A stretch of 64,000 nucleotides of DNA. Origin: Clostridia bacterium. GTDB taxonomy: Bacteria; Bacillota; Clostridia; UMGS1883. Shown piece after piece: positions 51,362-59,363 of this stretch (its first letter is position 1; the number at the start of each line of letters is the position of its first letter). The position numbers and the translations under genes were made by a program. The stretch spans positions 1 through 64,000 of the forward strand of contig JAFUOO010000017.1 in NCBI GenBank assembly GCA_017472685.1, read 5' to 3'. Below the pieces are notes generated by a model. That model did no database searches and was not told the DNA's origin. It saw only the letters and a program-made list of their open reading frames with translations.

Positions 51362-52345
51362 ATGCATAAAAGAATTTTTTCGATGCTGCTGGTTATGATA
51401 CTTGCTTTCAGCTCCGTGCAGATTGAAGCTGCAGGGCTTGTTAACGACATGATGACAGACCTCAGCCGTGAAGCACAGCATTTTTATGACACACAGGTTG
51501 CAATGGCAAACATGACCGTGTCGAGACCCGCTGAGGACGCTTATGTTGTAGCATATGTTGACCAGAGCGGCAAAACCTTGACCACTCAGCTTTGCAGAAC
51601 TGATTGGGGAACATGGAACCTGGGTGACATGAAGCTTTATGACGGTTATACAGAAAAAACCGTAATCAGCGGTGCAACAGACTGGGAATATGTTTTCCGC
51701 GTGTATAATCCCATAAGTCAGGCTCTTGAGTTTATGGGCGGAAACCACGGCAGCGAAAGACTTAATTCAATAGTGTTCAAGGAAGGTGTTACAGGGGAAA
51801 CCTTTTCTCTGGAGGTGGGCGAGTCGAGGTATGTTGCAAGGCTTGTTGTTGAAGAAAACACCACAATTCATATCCCAAAGGTAGATTATCTGGACTTTGC
51901 AAATGTGAAGAGAGTGTACACAATTGTGGGTGGTACAGTTAATCTTGACTGCGAAGTGTCTTTCATACGCGATATAAAGATGTCGCTTTCATATACAGCG
52001 ATGGCTCCTGTAAATAAGGATTTCTCACGTTATTGTTTTTTGGGCAATGAAGGATATGTTATAACAGAAGCGAAAGGCGCGGCTTCGAAAAAGTATTTGG
52101 GAAATATGCCTGTAACTTTTTGCCGCTTATCCGGCGACGATCCCTCGGCAAGCGTTGAAGTAGGAATATATAACGAGAAAGATATGACCGACAATTTTTC
52201 AAACAGAGACAAGACCTTCATCTGGGATATGTCGGAAGAATTTAACAAGGTGTACTTTTCAAAATATGATATGTCAAATTTAACAAAGATTACAGCAGGT
52301 ACCGTATGGGATTTCGGAACATACTGGAAGGTTAAAATTCAGTAA
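51362..52345 (+). CDS. Secreted protein of unknown function
   Basis: A 327-residue protein with a signal peptide (1-23, ending IEAAG), then sequence with mixed strands: WGTWNLGDMKLYDGYTEKT, WEYVFRVYNPISQALEFMGG and FSRYCFLGNEGYVITEAK. The region GGNHGSERLNSIVFKE has a histidine-glycine motif that could be functional, but I do not recognise a family. It lies 20 nt after tlyA and before a strong terminator. Confidence 0.6.
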   Translation: MHKRIFSMLLVMILAFSSVQIEAAGLVNDMMTDLSREAQHFYDTQVAMANMTVSRPAEDAYVVAYVDQSGKTLTTQLCRTDWGTWNLGDMKLYDGYTEKTVISGATDWEYVFRVYNPISQALEFMGGNHGSERLNSIVFKEGVTGETFSLEVGESRYVARLVVEENTTIHIPKVDYLDFANVKRVYTIVGGTVNLDCEVSFIRDIKMSLSYTAMAPVNKDFSRYCFLGNEGYVITEAKGAASKKYLGNMPVTFCRLSGDDPSASVEVGIYNEKDMTDNFSNRDKTFIWDMSEEFNKVYFSKYDMSNLTKITAGTVWDFGTYWKVKIQ

Positions 52346-52350
52346 AACAT

Positions 52351-52377
52351 GAGCGGAAAATTTTTCCGCTCTTTTTG
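52351..52377 (+). terminator. Terminator after the secreted protein gene
   Basis: GAGCGGAAAA/TTTTCCGCTC with TTTTTG, ending the dxs-tlyA-secreted protein unit. Confidence 0.88.
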
Positions 52378-52436
52378 AAATAAATGCAACTTTTTTAAAG
52401 TCAGAAAAGTATTATATATAGAGAATGGAGATTGTT

Positions 52437-53828
52437 ATGAGAGCACAAAAGGTTATAGACGAATTTTTAAAGTTTTCGGTTATCCCTCACGGCAGCGGCA
52501 ATGAAAAGGCTGTGGGCGAATATCTTATAGAGTGGGCAAAGGCACACAACTTAAAATGCGAGATGGATGCCTACGGCAATGTTATTATGGAAAAGGCAGC
52601 TTCTGCAGGCTATGAAGGCAAAGAGCGTGTAATCCTCCAGAGCCACATGGATATGGTCTGCGTTGTAGACAGTGACAAGGCGTACAACAGCGTAACTGAC
52701 CCTATTGAAATTTACCGTGACGGTGATTTTCTTAAGGCAAAGGGAACAAGCCTCGGTGCCGACGACGGCGCAGGCGTTGCAATGATGCTGTATATTCTTT
52801 CCGATGACACCTTAAAGCATCCTGCTATCCGTGCCATTTTTACGGTTGAAGAGGAAACAAGCATGAAGGGTGCAGAAAACCTGGATGTTAAATACCTTGA
52901 TGCCAAGTATCTTTTAAATCTTGACTGGGAGGAAAAGGACAGCATTTCCTCCTCCTGCTCAAACACTGTGAGTATTATATTTGACAGTGCGGTTAAAAGG
53001 GTTAAAAATACAAAGCAGGCATATAAGATAATTGTGAAGAATTTATTAGGCGGTCACAGTGGCTGCGACATTAATCTGCCCCGTGCAAGCGCAATCAAGT
53101 CTCTTGCAGAACTATTGCTTGACCTTAACTGCGAGGTTTCCTCATTTAATGCAGGCAGGGTTGTGAACGCAATATGCGCCGAAGCAGAAGCCGTAATCTC
53201 TTGTGACGGCGAGGTTGAAAGCACAGTTAAAGCCTTTGAAGAAGCCCTTAAGGCAGAATACCCCAATGAGAAGGATTTGTTGTTCACTATAGAAAAATGC
53301 GACGCAGAAACCGTGCTCAATAAAGAGGACAGCGACAAGTTTATAAGCTTCCTTGTAAGCGTACATTCCGGCGTATTCTACATGAGCAAGTACACTCCCG
53401 ACTTTGTGGAAACAAGCCAGAATATAGGCATAGTAAGCTTAGGTGACAGCTTGCATATTGAAATACTTGCAAGAAGCAGTTCAAAGTTCCATTCCGAGGA
53501 AAGAAAGCGAGCTGCTAAGGCGCTCAGCATGGTTTACGGATATACACTTTCACTTCCTTCCGAAAACCCCATCTGGGAAGAAAAGGGCGAAAACGAGCTT
53601 ATAAGAATTATGAAAAAGGCATATAGTGAAGTAACAGGTAAAGAGCTTAAGGTAATCGGCGTGCATGCAGGCTTGGAATGTGCGTTTTTCTCATCCGTAA
53701 AGCCTGAAATGCAGATGGTTAGTGTAGGTCCTCAGCTGTATGATGTGCATTCACCTAAGGAAAGATGGGAAATTTCTTCTTTGCCCGAAACAATCGATTT
53801 TGTGGTAAAGGCTCTGGAGATGATGTAA
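52437..53828 (+). CDS. pepD: Aminoacyl-histidine dipeptidase (PepD family)
   Basis: A 463-residue M20-family metallopeptidase. Zinc ligands are visible: H70 and D72 in LQSHMDMV, D109/D110 in GADDGAG, E139/E140 in VEEETSMKG, D163 in LDWEE, and the late histidine in GVHAGLECAF. PepD hydrolyses Xaa-His and other dipeptides in the cytosol. The ATG follows GGAG with correct spacing; the next gene starts 2 nt after its stop. Confidence 0.92.
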   Translation: MRAQKVIDEFLKFSVIPHGSGNEKAVGEYLIEWAKAHNLKCEMDAYGNVIMEKAASAGYEGKERVILQSHMDMVCVVDSDKAYNSVTDPIEIYRDGDFLKAKGTSLGADDGAGVAMMLYILSDDTLKHPAIRAIFTVEEETSMKGAENLDVKYLDAKYLLNLDWEEKDSISSSCSNTVSIIFDSAVKRVKNTKQAYKIIVKNLLGGHSGCDINLPRASAIKSLAELLLDLNCEVSSFNAGRVVNAICAEAEAVISCDGEVESTVKAFEEALKAEYPNEKDLLFTIEKCDAETVLNKEDSDKFISFLVSVHSGVFYMSKYTPDFVETSQNIGIVSLGDSLHIEILARSSSKFHSEERKRAAKALSMVYGYTLSLPSENPIWEEKGENELIRIMKKAYSEVTGKELKVIGVHAGLECAFFSSVKPEMQMVSVGPQLYDVHSPKERWEISSLPETIDFVVKALEMM

Positions 53829-53830
53829 CA

Positions 53831-54469
53831 ATGAACTTTAAAGGTGTTATTTTTGATATGGACGGCACCATACTTGATTCAATGCGTGTGTGGGACAAGA
53901 TAGATGTTGACTATCTCAACGCAAGAGGCATCCGGGTGCCAGAGGATTATGCCCGCACAATAAGCACCATGACAGGTGTTGAATGTGCCCAATATTCGAT
54001 AAAAAGGTTTAACCTTACGGACACTGTTGAGGATTTGATAAAGGAATGGGACGAAAGAGCGCTTTTTGAATATGCCAACAACCTTGAACTTAAGAAGGGT
54101 GCAAAGGCATATATTGAAAAGCTGAAGGAGAAAGGCGTAAAGATTGCACTTGCCACATCGTCCTCAAAAACTCTTTACGAAGCGGCACTAAAGCACACAG
54201 GCGTGTACGATTTGTTCGATACTTTTGTGTCCACCGATGAATCGGGTATCAGTAAACGCGATCCACATGTTTATCTCTATGCTGCGGAAAAGCTCGGGGT
54301 GGATATAACGGACTGTGTTGTGTTTGAAGATGTTCCCACGGCAGTTAAAACTGCAAAAAGCACAGGCGCAAGGGTTGTTTGTGTATGGGACGAAAGATGG
54401 GATGCGTTTAAAGCGGAGATGGAGGATGCCGCTGATAAATATATTTATTCATTTGATGAAATGGAGTGA
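53831..54469 (+). CDS. HAD-family phosphatase, beta-phosphoglucomutase-like
   Basis: A 212-residue HAD subfamily-I protein: D9 and D11 in IFDMDGTILDS, a helical cap, motif II in LATSSSK, motif III lysine in ISKRDPHVY, and motif IV FEDVPTAVKTAKS. The family includes sugar-phosphate phosphatases and beta-phosphoglucomutases; the substrate is unknown. It lies in a run with pepD upstream and an SLH protein 4 nt downstream. Confidence 0.88.
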   Translation: MNFKGVIFDMDGTILDSMRVWDKIDVDYLNARGIRVPEDYARTISTMTGVECAQYSIKRFNLTDTVEDLIKEWDERALFEYANNLELKKGAKAYIEKLKEKGVKIALATSSSKTLYEAALKHTGVYDLFDTFVSTDESGISKRDPHVYLYAAEKLGVDITDCVVFEDVPTAVKTAKSTGARVVCVWDERWDAFKAEMEDAADKYIYSFDEME

Positions 54470-54473
54470 TAAT

Positions 54474-56483
54474 ATGAAAAAGTTTGTATCGGTACTGTTG
54501 GTGCTCATAATGGCGCTTTCTGCTTTTCCCGTGTTGGCAGACACTGCGGTGGAGGATGCGCTCTTGAAGGTAAAGGCAAAGCTCTCCGTGCCCGAGGAGC
54601 TTAGCGAGTTCAGCTATTCTGAAAACAAGTATGATGACGTGCTCCGTTACGACTTTACCTGGCACACGGAGGATTATACCAAGGAATTATACGTGTCAAC
54701 AGACAGCCGAGGCAGGATAGTTACGTATAACTATTACGAGCAGATGGACTATACCGGGGAAAGGACACTGATTGATTATACTTTAGCTGATGCCCGACCT
54801 TTGGCAGAAGAAACCGTTAAGACAATGTTTCCCGAGTATTTTGTTGAGGGTGCTGATAAGCTTGTGTTAAACGAAGCAAAAACTACGTCAAGCTATTCAG
54901 GGCGATATAAATCATTTTTCTTTACTTTTGACAGAGAGTTTGTGGAAACAAAAGTTGAATCAAACCGCGTTAATGTAAGAGTAAGAGCAACAAAGGACAA
55001 AATGTATCTGCAGAGTGTGACGGCATCATTGGATGAAGATGAGGCTTTCATCCCTGTAAATCCTCATGCTTTAAAATTGGCTGACACGCCTGAAGATTAC
55101 GAAGAAAAATTTCCGATTACAATTTATTATGCAACGGATTATTCTGAGGATGAGCCGAAGGTAAAATTGTTTTATTCAATCGATAAGGGGTATGTGCAAA
55201 GCGACACGGGAGAAATTATAACCCAGGAATATTTTGACCGCTACGCAGGCATTACGGAGGATTCTGCCGCTGATATGGAAATGGGCACAGGCGGAACATT
55301 CAGCAAAAATGAAGCAATGCTTTCTCCCAAGGAACAAGGCGAAATTGAAAAAATGGAAAGCCTTGTGAAGCCCGAGGAGGTTGAAAAGATGCTTAGAGGC
55401 TTAGCTCTCCTTAAAATTACTGATGATATGAAATTTACTGAAAGCTATACATATGGAAGGGATGACAATTATTTTGTAAGCTTTAGCTTAGTGGGCGAAA
55501 AGCGATATATGAACGTGACATATAACGGCGAAACAGGTGAAGTTACAAATATATCTTCGCATTTTACAAAATATGATGACTCCGAAAAGAAAATAAGCGA
55601 CAGCAACAGCTCCGCCCCTGAAGATGAGATAAAAACATTTACAAAAACTCTTGCGGGAGATAAGTTTGACGAAACAAAAGCGGAGTTCAATACTCAGAAT
55701 GAGCGTTCAACGCTCACTGCGACACGAATCGTAAACGATGTACCTTTCCCTGAAAACAGCATTAGCGTCACATATGACATGGTAAACAATGTTATAACAC
55801 GTTACTCCCTTTATTGGGATGAAGATACAACTGATTTTCCCAATCCTGATGCTGCAATGGGGCTTGACAGGGCAAGAGAAATCATTTTTGAAAATGATAT
55901 AGACATGGTATGGGTTAAGCAGACCGAGGGATATGTTGGCGCGATAACCATCCCCGAGAGTGTTATAATCAATGCAATAACAGGTGAAAAGCCCTACAGA
56001 TATGATGAAGAAAAAACGGTGTATACAGACATTGAAAATCATTGGGCGAAAGATGCAATAAACGTGCTTTTCGAGCACGACATTTACCTTCCCGGCGACA
56101 CCTTCAAGCCAAACGACGCCATTACACAGGCGGATATGATTTATCTTTTCTCCGCTTGTCGTGAATCGGGCATCATACCCCTTAGCTGGACAAAGGAGCG
56201 CATTGCAGAATACGGCTTTACAAATGGTTATGTTGAGGCAACCGAGCCTGATAAATTAATGACACGCCGTGAGGCTTTCAAGGCAATGGTCGAAATACTT
56301 GGTCATGGCTCCATTGCAGAGTTTGATATTTACAAATCAAGCTATAGCGATATGGAAGAAAACGGCAGTGCAGAAATCTTAAAGGCGATGGGTGTGCTTA
56401 CAGGTGACACTGCCCGCCCCGACGATTTCCTCACACGTGCCGAAGCGGCAGTTATGGTATACCGTTATTTAGCAAAAGAATAA
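54474..56483 (+). CDS. Secreted YcdB/YcdC-repeat protein with SLH domains
   Basis: A 669-residue exported protein. Signal peptide 1-20 (KKFVSVLLVLIMALSAFPVL); residues ~30-510 hold two YcdB/YcdC (PepSY-like) repeats with DVLRYDFTWHTEDYTKELYV and VSFSLVGEKRYMNVTYNGET. The end carries S-layer homology modules (DIENHWAKDAINVLFEHDIY; the last ends EAAVMVYRYLAKE). SLH domains anchor proteins to pyruvylated secondary wall polymers. The ATG at 54474 follows GGAG; earlier in-frame methionines lie inside the HAD gene. Confidence 0.85.
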   Translation: MKKFVSVLLVLIMALSAFPVLADTAVEDALLKVKAKLSVPEELSEFSYSENKYDDVLRYDFTWHTEDYTKELYVSTDSRGRIVTYNYYEQMDYTGERTLIDYTLADARPLAEETVKTMFPEYFVEGADKLVLNEAKTTSSYSGRYKSFFFTFDREFVETKVESNRVNVRVRATKDKMYLQSVTASLDEDEAFIPVNPHALKLADTPEDYEEKFPITIYYATDYSEDEPKVKLFYSIDKGYVQSDTGEIITQEYFDRYAGITEDSAADMEMGTGGTFSKNEAMLSPKEQGEIEKMESLVKPEEVEKMLRGLALLKITDDMKFTESYTYGRDDNYFVSFSLVGEKRYMNVTYNGETGEVTNISSHFTKYDDSEKKISDSNSSAPEDEIKTFTKTLAGDKFDETKAEFNTQNERSTLTATRIVNDVPFPENSISVTYDMVNNVITRYSLYWDEDTTDFPNPDAAMGLDRAREIIFENDIDMVWVKQTEGYVGAITIPESVIINAITGEKPYRYDEEKTVYTDIENHWAKDAINVLFEHDIYLPGDTFKPNDAITQADMIYLFSACRESGIIPLSWTKERIAEYGFTNGYVEATEPDKLMTRREAFKAMVEILGHGSIAEFDIYKSSYSDMEENGSAEILKAMGVLTGDTARPDDFLTRAEAAVMVYRYLAKE

Positions 56484-56486
56484 ATT

Positions 56487-56519
56487 AAAACTCCGAATCA
56501 GTTTTGATTCGGAGTTTTT
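56487..56519 (+). terminator. Terminator after the YcdB/SLH gene
   Basis: AAAACTCCGAATCA/TGATTCGGAGTTTT, 14 bp perfect, with T-run. Confidence 0.9.
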
Positions 56520-56553
56520 GGCACCAATGATGCATTTTTGGCGCAAGCCGCTG

Positions 56554-56582
56554 TTGCAGGTGCATTGAAATTGTGATAAAAT
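56554..56582 (+). promoter_or_regulatory. Promoter of the LRR/SLH protein gene
   Basis: TTGCAG (56554-56559), a 17-bp spacer and TAAAAT (56577-56582), about 80 nt before the ATG. Confidence 0.6.
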
Positions 56583-56661
56583 GCATGTAGGGAAAATTTA
56601 TTTAACAAAAAAACAGCCTTATTCGTTTACATATTATAGAGGCGTTGAAAGGAGAAGAACT

Positions 56662-58155
56662 ATGAAAAAAGTATTTTGTTTATTACTGGTGTTATGTATG
56701 GTGATAAGTGCTGTGCCAACCTTTGCAGAGGAAGCAGAAAAAACAATTCCCGATACCTGGCAGGAATATAAAGGCTTTTGGGTAGAAGAAACAGACGAAG
56801 CTATCCGTATTATGGGTCTGGCAGGTGCAAACAGTGGTGGTAGCCTCCTTGTGCCTGCAGAGCTTGACAGCACAAAACCTGTAAAAGTAGAATATCCCGG
56901 TGGTGCACGATATAGCTATGTGAAATTGCCTGTACAATTGGCAGCAGAAGCATTCAAGGGCGCAGAGGGGATAGAAAAAATCGAGTTCCTGGACGGCACA
57001 GAGGTTATCCCTGCAGGGCTTTGTGAAAATATTAAAAGCCTTAAGACTGTAAAGTTGCCAAAGAGCGTTACTGCTATTGACAATTATGCCTTCAAGAATT
57101 GTGAAGCACTGGAAAATATTGATTTGTCTTTGGTAAAGCACATCGGCAGAAGCTCCTTTGAGGGCTGTAAGAGCCTTAAAAGCATAAAGCTTTCAAGTTA
57201 TATTACTGCAATTGATGACTACGCCTTCAAGAATTGCGCAAGCCTTGAAAAGGTGACAGGCTTACATGATGGCATAAGCCTTGGGCAGGATGCGTTCACA
57301 GGCACAAAGGTAGAATTGAATGAATTCGTTGTTGATGCTGAAAAAGACGAGGAAAGCAAATTCTCGGATGTTGCAACAGATGCTGTCTATGCAGCTGCAA
57401 TAGAAGTGCTGACCCGGCTTGGCATTATGACAGGCTATGATGACAAAACCTTCAGACCTGATACAACCTTGTCAAGAGCCGAAGCGACGGCAATGATTGT
57501 TCGGCTCTTAAATCTTGAAATTAATCCAACAGGGGGAGAAACTCAATTTTCCGACGTGCCCACATCTCATTGGGCATCGGGCTATATAAGCTGGGCGACA
57601 GAAAACGGCATTATCAACGGGCAAGGTGACGGCACCTTTGCGCCGGAGGAATTTGTGACAAAGCATCAACTGATAAAGATGCTTGTTTGCACACTTGGCT
57701 ACGAGCCCATGGCACTTGTAAATGGTGGTTGGAATTACGGCGGTTATATTACTGCTGCAGAAGAAATGGGACTTATTGAAAAAGATAATCTCAACAAAAA
57801 TGTTCATATCAAGAGAGGCGAGGCGGCATTGCTTTGCTACAGGGCCCTTGATATTGATTTCATGGAATGGGTAGAAGCAACGTCAGGCATATATGGTCAG
57901 CTGTACAGAATTTGCGAGAATGAAACCATACTTACAGAGTATTGGGATTATGAGAAGATAGAGTGTGTTATAAAAGAGAGCGGAGGAAATTTATTAATTA
58001 AAGTGATAAGGAATTACGCTGATGAGCCCTATTACAAGGTTGGACAAGTTTTTACACTTGAGGATGAAAATCTTCGCGAGCTTGCAGACAGTATTGTCAA
58101 CGTATATATGAAGAAAACACCTGATGCAAAGAATGAAATATTATTTTTAAAGTAA
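56662..58155 (+). CDS. Secreted leucine-rich-repeat protein with SLH domains
   Basis: A 497-residue exported protein. Signal peptide 1-22 (ending PTFAEE). Residues ~95-215 contain BspA-type LRR_5 repeats: LKTVKLPKSVTAIDNYAFKN, CEALENIDLSLVKHIGRSSF and their like. Three SLH modules follow (~232-430; VYAAAIEVLTRLGIMTGYDD, HWASGYISWATENGIINGQG). A short C-terminal region is unrecognised. Probably an adhesive or structural S-layer-anchored surface protein. The ATG at 56662 follows AAAGGAG. Confidence 0.88.
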   Translation: MKKVFCLLLVLCMVISAVPTFAEEAEKTIPDTWQEYKGFWVEETDEAIRIMGLAGANSGGSLLVPAELDSTKPVKVEYPGGARYSYVKLPVQLAAEAFKGAEGIEKIEFLDGTEVIPAGLCENIKSLKTVKLPKSVTAIDNYAFKNCEALENIDLSLVKHIGRSSFEGCKSLKSIKLSSYITAIDDYAFKNCASLEKVTGLHDGISLGQDAFTGTKVELNEFVVDAEKDEESKFSDVATDAVYAAAIEVLTRLGIMTGYDDKTFRPDTTLSRAEATAMIVRLLNLEINPTGGETQFSDVPTSHWASGYISWATENGIINGQGDGTFAPEEFVTKHQLIKMLVCTLGYEPMALVNGGWNYGGYITAAEEMGLIEKDNLNKNVHIKRGEAALLCYRALDIDFMEWVEATSGIYGQLYRICENETILTEYWDYEKIECVIKESGGNLLIKVIRNYADEPYYKVGQVFTLEDENLRELADSIVNVYMKKTPDAKNEILFLK

Positions 58156-58165
58156 TTGCATTAAG

Positions 58166-58194
58166 AAAGCTCCAACTTCGGTGGGAGCTTTTTG
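58166..58194 (+). terminator. Terminator after the LRR/SLH gene
   Basis: AAAGCTCC and GGAGCTTT stem with a short internal loop, followed by TTTG. Confidence 0.78.
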
Positions 58195-58253
58195 TGTTGA
58201 CTGAAAGAGTAAATAAGTGTAAAATTAATGTATATTATTTAAAGGGTGAGAAA

Positions 58254-59363
58254 ATGAAATTTATACATATATCGGACTTACATATAGGAAAAAGGCTTAA
58301 CGAATACAGCCTTATAAAAGAGCAGGAGCACATACTGGGCGAGATTATCAATATTATCAACAAGGAAGCCCCCGACTGCGTTTTAATTGCAGGCGACGTG
58401 TACGACAAGAGCGTACCAAGTGCTGAGGCTGTGAGTGTGCTTGACAAGTTTCTTGGGCTCCTTGCAGCTACAAATGCGAAAATCTTTATGATAAGTGGCA
58501 ATCATGACAGCGCCGAGCGCATTGCATACGGCACCGAAGCCTTCAAACGGCAGGGGATTTATATTTCGCCTGTTTTTGACGGCACGGTTTCAAAGGTGGA
58601 GCTCCGGGATGAATACGGCAAGGTAAATATTTACCTGTTGCCCTTTATTAAGCCTGCCCATGTTAAAAGGTATACTGACGACGAAATTGAAACCTATACC
58701 GATGCTGTCAGCTTTGTTATAAAAAGCCTTAACGTAAATGAGAGCGAGCGCAATGTTATCCTTGCGCATCAGTTTGTAACAGGTGCAGAAAGAACAGAGT
58801 CGGAAGAGGTTAACGTAGGCGGATTGGACAATGTGGAGGGCTACGTTTTTGCCCCCTTTGACTATGTTGCGTTAGGGCACATACATCGCAGCCAGGCTGT
58901 AGGTCGTGAAACAATGCGCTACAGCGGCACACCCCTTAAGTATTCCGCAAGCGAAGCCAAGGATGAAAAGAGTGTTATTATTGGTAAGTTAAAGGAAAAG
59001 GGCACAGTTGAAATAACCCATGTGCCCCTTGTTCCCATGCGCGACTATGTTGACATTAAAGGCAAGCTTGAAGAGGTTTTAAAAAGCGAAAACAAAACCG
59101 ACTTTGTGCGCATAACCTTAACCGACGAGGAAGCCGTTGTGGATGCCTACGGAAAGCTCAAGGAAAACTATCCCTATATGACAGAGCTTGTATTTGAAAG
59201 AAGACGGGCAGTAGCCTCCATTCGCGAGGGCTTTTCCATTGATAAAAGCCCTATGGAGCAGTTTTCAGATTTTTATACAAAAATTAACGGCAGAAGCCTT
59301 ACCGACGAGCAAAAGGCAACTGTAAACGAAATTTTTGACATGCTTAAGGAGGGACAGGAATGA
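58254..59363 (+). CDS. sbcD: SbcCD nuclease, subunit D
   Basis: A 369-residue Mre11-type metallophosphoesterase: D8 and H10 in ISDLHIGKR, CVLIAGDVYD, MISGNHDSAERI and ALGHIHRSQAVG. It is the nuclease subunit of SbcCD, which cleaves DNA hairpins and processes blocked ends. The ATG follows AAAGGGTG. It overlaps sbcC by 4 nt. Confidence 0.94.
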   Translation: MKFIHISDLHIGKRLNEYSLIKEQEHILGEIINIINKEAPDCVLIAGDVYDKSVPSAEAVSVLDKFLGLLAATNAKIFMISGNHDSAERIAYGTEAFKRQGIYISPVFDGTVSKVELRDEYGKVNIYLLPFIKPAHVKRYTDDEIETYTDAVSFVIKSLNVNESERNVILAHQFVTGAERTESEEVNVGGLDNVEGYVFAPFDYVALGHIHRSQAVGRETMRYSGTPLKYSASEAKDEKSVIIGKLKEKGTVEITHVPLVPMRDYVDIKGKLEEVLKSENKTDFVRITLTDEEAVVDAYGKLKENYPYMTELVFERRRAVASIREGFSIDKSPMEQFSDFYTKINGRSLTDEQKATVNEIFDMLKEGQE